Assembly: GCA_963669435.1 (NCBI GenBank)
Contig: OY770025.1
Span: 1 to 64,000, forward strand
Length of the DNA stretch: 64,000 bases
Direction of reading: 5' to 3'
Origin: CALJFL01 sp963669435
GTDB lineage: Bacteria > Pseudomonadota > Gammaproteobacteria > Pseudomonadales > Halieaceae
Both the position numbers and the translations under genes were made by a program. The notes beneath the pieces were generated by a model that saw only the letters and a program-made list of their open reading frames with translations, did no database searches and was not told the DNA's origin. This document shows positions 1 through 9,525 of this stretch, piece by piece (position 1 is the stretch's first letter; the number at the start of each line of letters is the position of its first letter).

Positions 1-1125
1 GATACATCTTCCGCCTGTCTTCATCACTTAGCGGCACGTTGTCCATAAAACGCACTGCACCCTCGTTTTCCTCAAAGGGATAATCCACTGCGAACAGTAT
101 CCTGTCTGCACCAACCACCTTATGAGCCAGCATCAAGGGGTGTTCATAGTTCATTCCGCTGGTGGTGATGTAGAAGTTGTCGAGAAAGTACTCGCTGGGC
201 TTCTTCTGTAGCTCGCGCTTTGGCGGGTGTATCCCTGGAATAGCGCGATTTTCTTGTCGATTCGCGGCAACCAGAAGGGCAGGCCCTCGCCCATATGACC
301 CAACACGACGTTCAAGCGCGGAAATTCATCGAAGACCCCGCCGAGAATCAATCGCAGTGCGTGCAGGCTGGCATCCATAGGAAAACCGAAAGCCGCGGCA
401 TCCAGGCCGAAATACTTCTGGAAAGGCTCCACCATCTGTGGCGCTGGAGTCCGTGGGTGTATGTAGATAGGTACGTCCAGTTCCTGCGCTTTTTCCAGGA
501 TCGGCCAGAATTTCTCCTCGTCCAGGAATTCCCCCTTGGTATGGGAGTTGATCAGTGCGCCCTTCATCCCCAATTGCCGCACGGCCCGATCTAGTTCTCG
601 GACTGCCCCTGCGGGGTCCTGGGGTGCGATTGTCGCCAGACCGGCAAATCTGTCGGGATGGGAACGCACTGCCTCACCAAGTCGATCGTTAATAGACTGC
701 GCCAGGTCGGAGCCCAGAGCAGCATCGTAGATTTGAACTCCAGGGGAGGTTACTGACAGCAGCTGCATGGCGATACCGGCTTCATCCATAGCCTCAATAC
801 GGCCATCGCCCAGATCCATCGCTCGCCGCATACCCATTGAGCCCGGAGCATTTATCATCTCCTTGAACATATCCCAAACACTGATTTCGTCCATGAGCGT
901 GCCCCAAAACTGGTTGAAGCCCGGCTCGTCCGCATGGTTTTCATCGAGGAATTTGCGCTGGGCCTTCATCAACTCGGGCGTCATAAAAGCTTCTTCCACC
1001 GCAATGCGACGATAATCGCTCTCTCCTACCACTGGGCCCACCTGTTCGGCGCTGATCTTTCCAGCACCGAGAACCAGGGGGCTTGATAACGCCGCCTGGA
1101 GTAACGTTCGTCGGTCTATGCTCAT
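1..1125 (-). pseudogene. Amidohydrolase family, decarboxylase-like (frameshifted and cut by left edge)
   Basis: Metal-dependent TIM-barrel amidohydrolase of the gamma-resorcylate/2,3-dihydroxybenzoate decarboxylase type. The intact frame runs 151-1125 and starts with an RRTLL Tat-like leader. Visible family features are AVEEAF (residues 42-47), a QDP...GALIN stretch, IYIHPR and LGHMGEGLPF. In the usual EEHF site Ala replaces the metal-binding His. The frame turns into low-quality sequence after GYTRQSA. Another frame then resumes the family ending (ELQKKPSEYF, ITTSGM, ILFAVDYPFEEN) and runs off the window at base 1, so a frameshift lies near 211-222. The gene is last in a minus-strand set behind a TonB receptor and an alpha/beta hydrolase, which suggests a catabolic role. 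Either a sequencing error or real decay is possible. Confidence 0.75.
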
Positions 1126-1169
1126 TACACTCTCACTCCCTTTGATTCAGCCAGCGATTCTCTGGTCAT

Positions 1170-3505
1170 TTAAAATCTTAGGTTTAACTGAAGTTCTACC
1201 GTTCGCGGTGGCGCCATATAGGAAAACAACACTCCACTCACCAGGAACGGGTCGTTGGAAAAGGTACGCACTTCCTCATCGGTCAGGTTCCTGCCCACCA
1301 CCGCAAGCTCCCAATTCTCGCCGGGACCGGCCAGCGCAAGGCGCGCATTCAGCAGAGTGCGGGAGTCTTCAAGGGTGTGGGAATCCAGATCCGACGCCAG
1401 GTACTGTTCGTCGGTATAAACAACGTCCAGGTGAGAGCGAAACAGGTATTGCCCCCAGTAAGTCTCGTAGTCGAGACCCAGCACAGCGGTCCACTCGGGC
1501 GAGTACGCAAGCGCAGCGCCGGAAAGGTCTTGCGCACAGTCAGCAGCAAAGCCGCCCTCCTCGACCAATGCATTAGCTTGTTCTACCGTACACGTGGCAT
1601 TCATAAACTCGTCGTATTCGGCATCCAGGTAGGCAAGCGATCCTGCCAGCGTCAATTCCGAGGTCAGGCGCATCACCCCATCGATCTCCACACCCTGGCT
1701 CACGGCCTCTGCCGCATTACCTACGATGAACGAATCACCCTGAAAGGTACTGACCTGCAGGTCGTCAAACTCAGTTCTGAACACCGCAAAGTTCAAGGTC
1801 GCGCGGCGGTCAAACAAGCTCATTTTTCCACCCGCTTCAAAAGAGAGGGCTTCTTCTTCGTCGAACTCAAAACTGGCGGCGTTACCCCCGGGAGGAAACT
1901 CACCAGGGCTATCCCCCAATCCACCCGCTTCATTGAACCCGCCTGACTTGAACGCCCGGCTGGCGCTGAAATACAACATCGTGTCGTCCGAAAGATCATA
2001 GGAGACACGTAGGCTGGGAGAGACGTCTTCCGAGCTGCGATCATCTTCTATCTCATGTTCATAGAGTCCCAGACCTTGAAAGGCAACTCTTATGAAGGAA
2101 TTCAGAGGTCCCGGTTCATACACCTCGTCCAGCGGTGTGCTGGTCAGGTAACCGGTGTAAAACAGTGAACGCTCAGCCTCCTTTTCCTCGTGGGTGTAAC
2201 GCAAACCCAGGTTGATGTGCAGCCGGTCGGTGGGGTGCCAGGTGGCTGCAGCGAACACGGCGAAAGTTTCAGTGTCTTGCTTGAAATCCCCTTGGAAACC
2301 AATGCGTGGGAGCACTGCAAATGCGGAGGGTATTCCCGGGCCACCCACCGCACCGGCGGGATTCGCACCCAGATTCCGGCCCACCTCCAGGTTGGAATTG
2401 AGGTAATACAGCCCTGCAATAAAATCGAAGGACTCACCCAGCGGCGAGGTCAGGCGCAGTTCCTGGGTAATCTGGTCAAAATCCTGGCTGCGCCCGAAGG
2501 CGGCCACATCCAGCGAAACGGTGTCGGCATCAATAAGATCTTCGAAGTCGTATTCGGAATAACCGGTGATCGAGGTGAGTTCATACTCCCCCAGGGACCA
2601 GTCTACTTTTAGTACTGCATTGTCGTTATCGGAATCGTAAAATTCCTCAACGCTGGTTGAACGCTTGTCATGTGCTGACTGGAAGCTCGGATCCGCTTGT
2701 AGTATCAGTTCCTCCCAGCCATTGGGTTCGCTGGTAACAGCGGGCTTGCCATCCAGATCCCGGCTGCCACTTTCGTACTTGAAAAATACGCTCATAGTGT
2801 CGCTGGCGTCCCACAGTAGGCTGCCGCGAACAACCGACTCATCGCCATCGACTTCATCGCGAGATTGCAGGGTGTTGTCCAGATAACCCCCGTAACCGGC
2901 CTCGCGCACCGTCAGCCTTCCAGACAACGTATCGGTCAGCGGCCTGAAACCACACCCTCCAATGAGTAGTCCTCATACTCGAACTCGTAGCTGCTACGTA
3001 AGATCAGTTCCAACTCATCGGTTGGCCGCGCAGTGTTGATGGTAATTGCTCCGGCAATCGTGTTCTTGCCGAACAAGGTACCCTGGGGTCCTCGCAGAAC
3101 CTCGACAGCGCCGACATCCACAAAGGGAGCTTCGAACTGTGCCGCCCGGCCGGCATAAACGCCATCAATAAACATACCCACCGAGGATTCGAAGCCCTGG
3201 TTGTCCCCAGAGCCCAGGCCACGAATAAAAACCTGGGTGGCGCCCGGCGTCTGGTTGATCGTCAGATTGGGCACGTACTGGGCCATGTCCTGCAAATTCG
3301 CCAGACCCAGATCATCGATCTGCTCACCCGAGACCGCACTCACTGAGACCGGAACATCCTGCAGGCTTTGCTCACGCTTTTGCGCGGTGACGATAACCTC
3401 CTCCAGCGCCAGACTGCCCTGGGAGTAGACAGGATTGACACTGACACTACAGAAAATCGCCGACGAAAGCGCGAATGTTTTCTTGGCTACTGAATCATTT
3501 TGCAT
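1170..3505 (-). pseudogene. TonB-dependent outer-membrane receptor, one frameshift
   Basis: About 778 codons in two frames. The N-terminal piece (3505 down to 2936) has a signal peptide, the TonB box LEEVIVTAQKR and a plug domain with VEVLRGPQGTLFGKN. It ends at VVSGR-stop. The second frame (from 2927) continues directly as SGRLTVREAGYGG and holds the whole barrel, ending in a terminal aromatic (NLRF). Restoring one base near 2939-2944 (GGCCG read as GGCCCG) gives the expected SGPLTDTLSGR junction. Receptors of this class import large or hydrophobic substrates. The neighbours (alpha/beta hydrolase upstream, amidohydrolase downstream) suggest a carbon source and not iron. It may be a pseudogene or an assembly error. 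Confidence 0.85.
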
Positions 3506-3533
3506 AATTTATTATCTCTATGTTGCCTGGCAT

Positions 3534-4670
3534 TCATGAAGCACTTGCACGAACTGGCGAAACCTCGGATTCTGTTTCCACAGAAGCCTTGGCGGTTTCC
3601 CTGAAGAAGTCGCGTATCGCCCTATTGGTAGACACCGGGTTTTCCAAGTGCAAAAAATGATCTGAATGGATGAACTGTACCCGCCCATCGGTAACAAAAT
3701 CGGCCGAGCGGTCATACTCTTCGGGATGTTGCCCCTTGTCGTATCTGGCCTGCAGCAACAACATAGGCATGGTCATGGACTGAAAAAGGAATGCATGGCG
3801 ATCAGCGAGTTCAATCTCAAAGTTCGTTGTGGAGAAGTATCTGCGCAACGCAGCGGCGGTTCCCCTGAAGGTAAATTCGTAACGCAGGCGTCGAATGGTT
3901 GATTCGCTAAGGCTTGAGGGAAACCAGCCCTTATACACGATGGATACAAAGTTCTTTGAGCGGAACAGGCACTCTCCAAATTTGGTTTTCAACAGAAAAT
4001 GTGGCGGCTTGGGATGGCCGTGGGGTTCATTGAAGGACTGCTGCATCCTCACGTAACGCAAAATGCGCCCCCGCAGGGAGGACACATGAGTGAGGTGGTC
4101 AGTCAGCACCGCCCCCCGATCGTGTCCCATGAGATTAAAGTACGTAATACCCAGTCTATCCATCAGGGCAGCAACATCTTCAGCCATTGCCGGATTGCTG
4201 TAGTCGAGATGGAGTCGCTTGTCAGACTGGCCGTAACCCTTCATGTCAATCGCGACGACATAATAGTCGTTGCAGAAGTGGGTGATCTGGTTATGAAAAG
4301 CCCACCAGGACTCCGGTAGGCCGGGCACTATCAATATCGCTTCTTTAGCCGGGTCGCCGGCCGTAACAAAGTGATAGATACTGCCCTTCACTTCTTCGTA
4401 CCAGTGGACAACAGGGATATCCCCGTCCAGATACTCAATCTCCCCGTGTGTGTTAGACGTGTTGGGCGGTGGTTCCACTCCCGGGTAGAGCGACTCGTCC
4501 GTAACTTTTGCGGCAGGCGTCGGCCGGCCATCATGCTCCAGAGGAAACAACAGTCCACTGAACGCATTAAGTATCAGTGAGACAGGATGGTCTGAGACAG
4601 GCAGTCGGAAATACATCCATAACAGCGCCATAGCCAAAGCAATGGACATTAGAATCTGAAAGCTGGTCAT
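3534..4670 (-). CDS. Membrane-anchored alpha/beta hydrolase (epoxide hydrolase/dehalogenase-like)
   Basis: About 378 aa from the ATG at 4670; a GTG at 4700 would add ten residues. A hydrophobic N-terminal anchor is followed by an alpha/beta-hydrolase core. The nucleophile elbow is GHDRGA (residues 182-187), so Asp184 is the predicted nucleophile, as in epoxide hydrolases and haloalkane dehalogenases and unlike Ser esterases. PGLPESWWAF corresponds to the oxyanion-hole HGxPxxW region, and HLENP near the end carries the catalytic His (about 341). The family forms a covalent alkyl-enzyme ester and hydrolyses it. The substrate cannot be read from sequence. It is first in the minus-strand set with the TonB receptor 28 bp downstream, and its promoter overlaps the palindrome at 4792-4807. 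Confidence 0.82.
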   Translation of the reverse strand: MTSFQILMSIALAMALLWMYFRLPVSDHPVSLILNAFSGLLFPLEHDGRPTPAAKVTDESLYPGVEPPPNTSNTHGEIEYLDGDIPVVHWYEEVKGSIYHFVTAGDPAKEAILIVPGLPESWWAFHNQITHFCNDYYVVAIDMKGYGQSDKRLHLDYSNPAMAEDVAALMDRLGITYFNLMGHDRGAVLTDHLTHVSSLRGRILRYVRMQQSFNEPHGHPKPPHFLLKTKFGECLFRSKNFVSIVYKGWFPSSLSESTIRRLRYEFTFRGTAAALRRYFSTTNFEIELADRHAFLFQSMTMPMLLLQARYDKGQHPEEYDRSADFVTDGRVQFIHSDHFLHLENPVSTNRAIRDFFRETAKASVETESEVSPVRASAS

Positions 4671-4788
4671 TTTGTATGCCTGTATCTCACTGTGGCTCAC
4701 CGTAAGCGGTGATTATTCGGGCTCTCCAGGCTCAGCAATCCTCATCGATAGCACACCAAACCTGGTCGATTTGTTGAACTATACATTA

Positions 4789-4810
4789 TATTTGCACTAG
4801 AGTGCAATAT
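4789..4810. promoter_or_regulatory. Palindromic operator between hydrolase and GST genes
   Basis: Perfect inverted repeat TTGCACT-AG-AGTGCAA at 4792-4807, extended by AT-rich flanks (ATAT on both sides). It lies in the divergent promoter between the hydrolase (minus) and the GST (plus). Size and symmetry fit a TetR-family site. The TetR gene at 5934 is the nearest candidate regulator. Confidence 0.5.
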
Positions 4811-4833
4811 TGATTTACAGGGCAATTGCGTGG

Positions 4834-5880
4834 ATGATAGATAAAAGCCTCCCAAAGCGCATAACTATGGTTTACGTTCTCATCTTCGCACTCTTGCTCC
4901 TGGCATTATTCTTCTGGGAAAAGGGCCATAGGGTCACTCGCCCTATGCCTGGCGGCTTACACCTGGACATCTCCTTGCCATTTGAAAGGGAGTTTGAGCT
5001 TTATCACAACGATCTGTCGTTGTGCTCAAAGAAGGCGAGAGTTTGCCTGGCAGAATTGCGGATTCCCTACAAGGCGCACCATATTGACCTGATAGAAACG
5101 GGTTCTTATGAAACTATCAGTCGCCATTTTCTCAAGGTCAATCCTGCTGGCATCCTGCCCGTACTGGTACACAATGGCCACCCGGTCTACGAGTCACACG
5201 ACATCATCAGCTACCTAGCCCAAAAGGCGGAACACCCGCCGCTGGAACTGGTACCCGAAGATTCGGCCCGGCGAGACTTAATGCAACGATGGAAAGACTG
5301 CGCCTCAATTATTGGTGAAGATCCAATCAAGGATCTGGATTCCAGTGCGGCGGCTTGCATTTCCGTATTGACTCTACCGCTGTTTGCGTCGGGCATTGCG
5401 GTCATACCCTACAGGCATATTTTCGAGGGCATTCTGTTCCACCGTGTCCGCATGCGCGCAGTGCTATTTTTTTCATTAAAAGTAATAGGGCTGGAAAGGC
5501 TCTTTCGAGTGAACAAGTTCGATCGAGCGATGGGAAAGGCAAAATCATCCCTTCTGGATCATTTCGCCGCCCTCGACGAGCTATTATCGGACGGCCGCCC
5601 CTGGATAGTAGGCAACGAGTTTACCCTGGCGGATGTCAGCTGGATGGTGCTTTTTGATCGACTTGTCGAGGCGGATTGGAATGAACACGTCCTGTCCGGC
5701 AACCTTTATCCATGGGTTCAAGCGTACTGGGAAAGGTTACAAACCCGGCCATCTTACAATGAGGGTGTAGATGCCTTCCGCCACCCCCTGGTCAGTGTAG
5801 CTACAGACAAAATCAGACAACTCAAGGCAACAGACGACACATTCCGAGCTTCGTTCATCGCAGGTTGTCCGGCCAGGTAA
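4834..5880 (+). CDS. Membrane-anchored glutathione S-transferase family protein
   Basis: About 348 aa from ATG 4834; ATG 4867 is an alternative and the frame also opens at a TTG at 4810. A single N-terminal hydrophobic segment (VYVLIFALLLLALFFW) precedes a thioredoxin-fold GST domain beginning FELYHNDLSLCSKKARVCLAE, with NPAGILPVLVHNG and the ESHDIISYL glutathione-binding region. A helical C-terminal domain contains FTLADVSWMVLFDRL. The order (anchor, GST-N, insert with a further hydrophobic stretch, GST-C) resembles GDAP1-like membrane GSTs, which is unusual for bacteria. It is divergent from the hydrolase operon and 53 bp ahead of a TetR gene, so a role in conjugating or detoxifying the same substrate is plausible. 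Confidence 0.75.
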   Translation: MIDKSLPKRITMVYVLIFALLLLALFFWEKGHRVTRPMPGGLHLDISLPFEREFELYHNDLSLCSKKARVCLAELRIPYKAHHIDLIETGSYETISRHFLKVNPAGILPVLVHNGHPVYESHDIISYLAQKAEHPPLELVPEDSARRDLMQRWKDCASIIGEDPIKDLDSSAAACISVLTLPLFASGIAVIPYRHIFEGILFHRVRMRAVLFFSLKVIGLERLFRVNKFDRAMGKAKSSLLDHFAALDELLSDGRPWIVGNEFTLADVSWMVLFDRLVEADWNEHVLSGNLYPWVQAYWERLQTRPSYNEGVDAFRHPLVSVATDKIRQLKATDDTFRASFIAGCPAR

Positions 5881-5933
5881 TGTTCACATGCTAGAATCCA
5901 AACTCTTTATCAATCTGAAACGAGCCCCATAAG

Positions 5934-6587
5934 ATGGCTATGGCAGAGGCCGACATCGAAAAACCAAACCGTATGGAGCGACGCCGACTTAAAACGCGCG
6001 CCAAACTGCTGCGGGCCACTTTGCGCCTGATCGTCAAAAAGGGAATCGACAAGACCACCATGGACGACATTACCGAAATGGCCGACCTGGGCAGGCGCAC
6101 ACTGTATTACCACTTCGCCAGCAAGGACGAATGCATACTGGCTGCGGTGGCTGATGTTTACGAACAACGTGCCTCCCTGGCGGAACAGTCCCTGGCGACT
6201 TCAAGAGACCCAGCGGTGATCACAGCCACCCATGGCTTAGCCGTATTGCATGGCATTATGCAAGAGCCAGTTACAAGCCGCCTTGTCGACCACCCCCGTC
6301 TGCTCGCCAACGCTCTGTCCCGCGCTATTAGTCGCTTCGCCCTGCGCGACATCGGAAACGGTATCAGTGCAGGAAGATTCACGCTCACGATGAGCGAACA
6401 GGTATTGAACAGCATCTTAATCTGGTCACTGGTAGGTCTGTTGGTCGAGAACGCTACCGGGGAACTGTCGGCGGAGGAAACGCTCCCCGCCTATATGATC
6501 ACCGTGCTGGCAAATCTAGGGGTATCCATAGATGAGGCCACGCGAATTACTGCCGATGCCATGAAAGAAATAGCAGTACTCAGCTAG
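5934..6587 (+). CDS. TetR/AcrR family transcriptional regulator
   Basis: 217 aa. The N-terminal helix-turn-helix domain spans roughly residues 15-65 (RAKLLRATLRLIVKKG, then TMDDITEMADLGRRTLYYHF), the canonical TetR DNA-binding signature ending in YYHF-SKDE. The C-terminal ligand domain is divergent. It follows the GST gene on the same strand and is the likely regulator of the divergent GST/hydrolase promoter with its palindrome. Converges on the VOC gene at 6648. Confidence 0.9.
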   Translation: MAMAEADIEKPNRMERRRLKTRAKLLRATLRLIVKKGIDKTTMDDITEMADLGRRTLYYHFASKDECILAAVADVYEQRASLAEQSLATSRDPAVITATHGLAVLHGIMQEPVTSRLVDHPRLLANALSRAISRFALRDIGNGISAGRFTLTMSEQVLNSILIWSLVGLLVENATGELSAEETLPAYMITVLANLGVSIDEATRITADAMKEIAVLS

Positions 6588-6647
6588 CGCACTGCCGGCA
6601 GCGCATTCTCCTTCGCGCATAAGCACCGGGTGCCCAAGTCACAACAG

Positions 6648-7778
6648 CTATTTCAACCAGGGCCGAGGTTTTCCTGCGAGTGCCCTGCGCATATCACCCA
6701 GAACCGGTGGCAATTTTTTCAATTGCCCGGTAAGCAACAATTTCAGAATCATCAACAATCCCGGTGAGGCTGTGGGAGGTAAATCGTCCCCCCAGGCCCA
6801 CAAGCCGCCACGATCAATCGGGTGGTAGCTGGTGGGATGGTCGGCGGTAAATACATCGCCATCAGCATAATGCTCCATTTCCACCCCATAGGGGTCCAGC
6901 CAGTAGTCAAATATCTGACTGCCCAGGATATGGCGACCAATGCCCCAGTAATGCTTCCAGCCCTTCCAGGTCAGATACTGCGAGCCCTGCCCCACTGCGT
7001 CGAGATCGAGAGTCTCGTATGCAGAGTGCATCAAACCTGGCGTGAGATGCTGCATGAGCACTACGGTATGGTGGTCAACAGGTTCAGCACCCCGATCGCA
7101 GCGGAGAAAAGCGAGCACGGGCGTTCCGTCTTCCACACAAAGTACATCGGTGGCTATTAACCCTAGGTTTTCCATATACCATCGAATGGAGCGCTGAAAT
7201 TCTGTTACCGATTGCACAAAATGCCCTACCTTTTCGAGCGGTGAAGGTTCAGGCTGGCTGCGCACACCCTGGTTAACACGCGCTTTCCGTGCCGGCGTAT
7301 TGCGCTCGAACAGCACCTCGCGCGCTTCGATACGCTGCACGGGCTCACGTCCGTGAACAAAATCGACAATAAAACCATCGGGGTCGTGCAGACGCACCCG
7401 CTGACCTCCGCCGGGGCCTTCGACCGGCTCGATGTCGACAGCATTCCGCGCAGCGATTTCTGCCAGTTGCTCCGCAGACGACACAGTGAAACCCGCGCCG
7501 AGATAACGCGCATCGGCTCCCTCTAGCGCAGCGTAGAACCACGGGGACACACCGTGTCCACGAAAGTACATCGCCCCGGACCCTTCCCCCGCCAGGCGCA
7601 TACCGAAATCCTCAAGAAAACCCTGTTGTTTGTGCAAGTCCGGTCGCTGGAACAGCAGATACGCCAGTTCCTGAACTTTTACCACGGGCTCCGGAGCCTC
7701 CAGGGGTTTGCTCCCGGCGTTACCGTCAGGTGTTTTATGCGGATAAGTCGGATGGAGATAGTGGTCGGTCATCGTCAT
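6648..7778 (-). CDS. VOC/extradiol-type dioxygenase family protein
   Basis: 376 aa with two vicinal-oxygen-chelate modules, the layout of type I extradiol dioxygenases. The N-terminal module (about 30-145) ends HDPDGFIVDFVHG. The C-terminal module (about 182-320) keeps a plausible metal triad: His186 (KVGHFV), His251 (GLMHSAYE) and Glu300/302 (GVEMEHYADGD). This pattern suits Fe(II)-dependent meta-cleavage of a catechol, but the protein is longer than the usual 290-310 aa and the substrate is unknown. The start ATG is preceded by GAGGG. It sits 30 bp behind the FAH-family gene in a minus-strand operon, with a phenol-type FAD hydroxylase nearby. That context supports aromatic ring cleavage. 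Confidence 0.78.
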   Translation of the reverse strand: MTMTDHYLHPTYPHKTPDGNAGSKPLEAPEPVVKVQELAYLLFQRPDLHKQQGFLEDFGMRLAGEGSGAMYFRGHGVSPWFYAALEGADARYLGAGFTVSSAEQLAEIAARNAVDIEPVEGPGGGQRVRLHDPDGFIVDFVHGREPVQRIEAREVLFERNTPARKARVNQGVRSQPEPSPLEKVGHFVQSVTEFQRSIRWYMENLGLIATDVLCVEDGTPVLAFLRCDRGAEPVDHHTVVLMQHLTPGLMHSAYETLDLDAVGQGSQYLTWKGWKHYWGIGRHILGSQIFDYWLDPYGVEMEHYADGDVFTADHPTSYHPIDRGGLWAWGDDLPPTASPGLLMILKLLLTGQLKKLPPVLGDMRRALAGKPRPWLK

Positions 7779-7808
7779 TGAAATAGCCCTCGTCCAGGCA
7801 TGCGAGGT

Positions 7809-8666
7809 TTAAAGGACCTGCTCGCGTACACCGTTCACCAATGTACCCACACCGCTCACTTCCACCTCGACGACATCACCAGGGGCGAGAAACACCGGGG
7901 GTTCGCGCAAGCCTCCCACACCTTCAGCGGCACCGGTAACAACAACATCACCCGGCTCCAGGGGATAGACATCGGAAATGTTTGCGATCAGTTGCGCGAA
8001 GGAGAATATCAAATCATCCAATGGCATCTGCTGGCGCACCTCACCGTTTACCCGAGCCTCGAGCTTCATGGTGGACAGGTCCACGCTGTCGGCAGTCGCC
8101 ATACAGGGCCCAAACCCGCCACTTCTATAGGCATTCTTGCCAGTGGTCAGCTGATTCGAGCTAATCTGGTACATGCGCGCAGAGCCGTCGTTAAAGCAAC
8201 TATACCCGGCCACATAGTCCAGGGCGTCATCGACACTGACGTTGCGACAGGTCTTACCCATTATCACCGCGATCTCTCCCTCGTAATCAAAAGCAGGTTC
8301 TTTCAGCGGCTTTTCAAGGTCTTGCCCTGAACCCACCAGCGTAGCGTTGGCGCGCAGAAAAAACATGGGGGCTTTAGGCAGCTCGGTCAGGCCCATGTGC
8401 TCCTTGGCCTCCTCAAAGTGAGAATGGGTATTCATACCCGCGCACCAGACAGCTCCCGGGTTTGGAATGACCGGCAGGAGCTCAACCTCTTCGAGTGTTA
8501 AGTCGGCCGTAAGCTCCACGCCCTGCACTGAATCCAGTCCGGCTGCCAGCAAACTTTTAAGATCCGGACAGGCATCGCCCATCCGCGCACCCAGGTCTGT
8601 GATGCTATCGCCCGTGAGGATGCCATAGCTCTCGTTGCCGCCACTGGAAAAACTGATCAATCGCAT
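7809..8666 (-). CDS. Fumarylacetoacetate hydrolase (FAH) family protein
   Basis: 285 aa from ATG 8666. The open frame extends further upstream, but that part overlaps the neighbouring TetR gene and looks non-coding. FAH-fold features are the GMNTHSHFEEA lid segment, FDYEGEIAVIMGK (metal-binding Glu residues), YSCFNDGSARMYQ with the metal Asp, and the closing GDVVVTGAAEGVG...LAPGDVVEVEVSGVGTLVN. Family members cleave beta-diketones or act as hydratase/decarboxylase/isomerase on meta-cleavage products. With a VOC dioxygenase in the same operon and a hydroxylase across the divergent promoter, action on a ring-cleavage product is the simplest reading. Confidence 0.85.
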   Translation of the reverse strand: MRLISFSSGGNESYGILTGDSITDLGARMGDACPDLKSLLAAGLDSVQGVELTADLTLEEVELLPVIPNPGAVWCAGMNTHSHFEEAKEHMGLTELPKAPMFFLRANATLVGSGQDLEKPLKEPAFDYEGEIAVIMGKTCRNVSVDDALDYVAGYSCFNDGSARMYQISSNQLTTGKNAYRSGGFGPCMATADSVDLSTMKLEARVNGEVRQQMPLDDLIFSFAQLIANISDVYPLEPGDVVVTGAAEGVGGLREPPVFLAPGDVVEVEVSGVGTLVNGVREQVL

Positions 8667-8682
8667 TGTTCTGACTCCGCAT

Positions 8683-8705
8683 ATATTTTGTATTTGTACG
8701 AATTT
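8683..8705. promoter_or_regulatory. Operator-like site shared with 9506-9525
   Basis: On the minus strand this reads AATTCGTACAAATACAAAAT. It matches the upstream site of the FAD hydroxylase as TTCGTA, four to five variable bases, ATRC, RAAAT. It lies 17 bp upstream of the FAH-family start, in the divergent region with the TetR gene. A common target of that TetR is inferred. Confidence 0.45.
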
Positions 8706-8740
8706 TATGTATTTTTTTATGCTTGTCAACGAATTTATGC

Positions 8741-8770
8741 TTGCACCCGATAAATCCTTCCGGCTATACT
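8741..8770 (+). promoter_or_regulatory. Sigma-70 promoter of the TetR gene
   Basis: TTGCAC (8741-8746), an 18-bp spacer and TATACT (8765-8770). This places transcription start just ahead of ATG 8788 and argues against the longer TetR start at 8635. Confidence 0.45.
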
Positions 8771-8787
8771 TTGCCCATCTTCTGAAA

Positions 8788-9459
8788 ATGAGTAGCACCG
8801 TGACAGTCCCGGAAACTACAGCGAGAAAATCGGCCTCGAGCCAGAAAAACTCACGGCGCACCCAAGAGCGCACCGAGGTAACTCGCGCCAAGTTACTGGA
8901 TGCCGCGAGCCGCTTATTCACAGAGCACGGCTTCGAAGGTGTCACCATCCGCGATATAGAAAATGGTGCAAAAGTTCAACGTGGCCTGCTCGCCTACCAT
9001 TTCAAGGACAAAAAGACGCTCTGGAAAAACATGGCGGATGACATCATGGCCTTGCTGGAGGACCAGTTAAACCCTCGCCTCGCCTTGCTTGAAGATCTAT
9101 CCGCTCGCGATCAAATCGCTTATATAGTAAAGTTTTACGTGCGTTTTACCGCCAGGCATCCGGAGTTATCGCGGCTACTGAGCCAGGAAGCCAGGCACGA
9201 CAGTTGGCGCATAAAATACCTGGTCGACGGACATATCAGCGCCCTCGCAGACAATCTCAGGCCTCCGGTATGCGAGGCCCTGGGCCTGTCTGAGCGACAA
9301 TTCATGAACTGGTTCTACCTGTTGGCGGGCGGCAGCTCACTTATCTTCGCCCACGCACCCGAGTGTCGCCTGCTATTCGGCGAAGATCCTCTACAAGACA
9401 GCATTGTCGATGAGCACGCCGAGATGATGGTCGCGGCAATGCTCGGCCCAAAAGCTTAA
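8788..9459 (+). CDS. TetR/AcrR family transcriptional regulator
   Basis: 223 aa from ATG 8788 (MSSTVTVPETT), chosen because a good promoter lies immediately upstream; the open frame reaches back to 8635. A basic N-terminal tail precedes the HTH (RAKLLDAASRLFTEHG, then TIRDIENGAKVQRGLLAYHFKDKKTLW). It is divergent from the FAH/VOC operon and ahead of the FAD hydroxylase. Similar operator-like sites flank it on both sides (8683-8705 and 9506-9525), so local control of the aromatic module is likely. Confidence 0.88.
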   Translation: MSSTVTVPETTARKSASSQKNSRRTQERTEVTRAKLLDAASRLFTEHGFEGVTIRDIENGAKVQRGLLAYHFKDKKTLWKNMADDIMALLEDQLNPRLALLEDLSARDQIAYIVKFYVRFTARHPELSRLLSQEARHDSWRIKYLVDGHISALADNLRPPVCEALGLSERQFMNWFYLLAGGSSLIFAHAPECRLLFGEDPLQDSIVDEHAEMMVAAMLGPKA

Positions 9460-9505
9460 TTATGACTTTCCACCCTGCCCCGCAGCCAAAAACTCGATGG
9501 ATTAT

Positions 9506-9525
9506 ATTTCGTATCTATGCGAAAT
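9506..9525. promoter_or_regulatory. Palindromic operator upstream of the FAD hydroxylase
   Basis: Inverted repeat ATTTCG-TATCTATG-CGAAAT, 80 bp upstream of the start at 9605. It shares the TTCGTA...ATRC-RAAAT pattern with the site at 8683-8705. Confidence 0.5.

Noticed and set aside
8635..8787. Longer start for the TetR gene at 8635
   Set aside because: It would overlap the FAH-family start and place the promoter TTGCAC-18-TATACT inside the gene.
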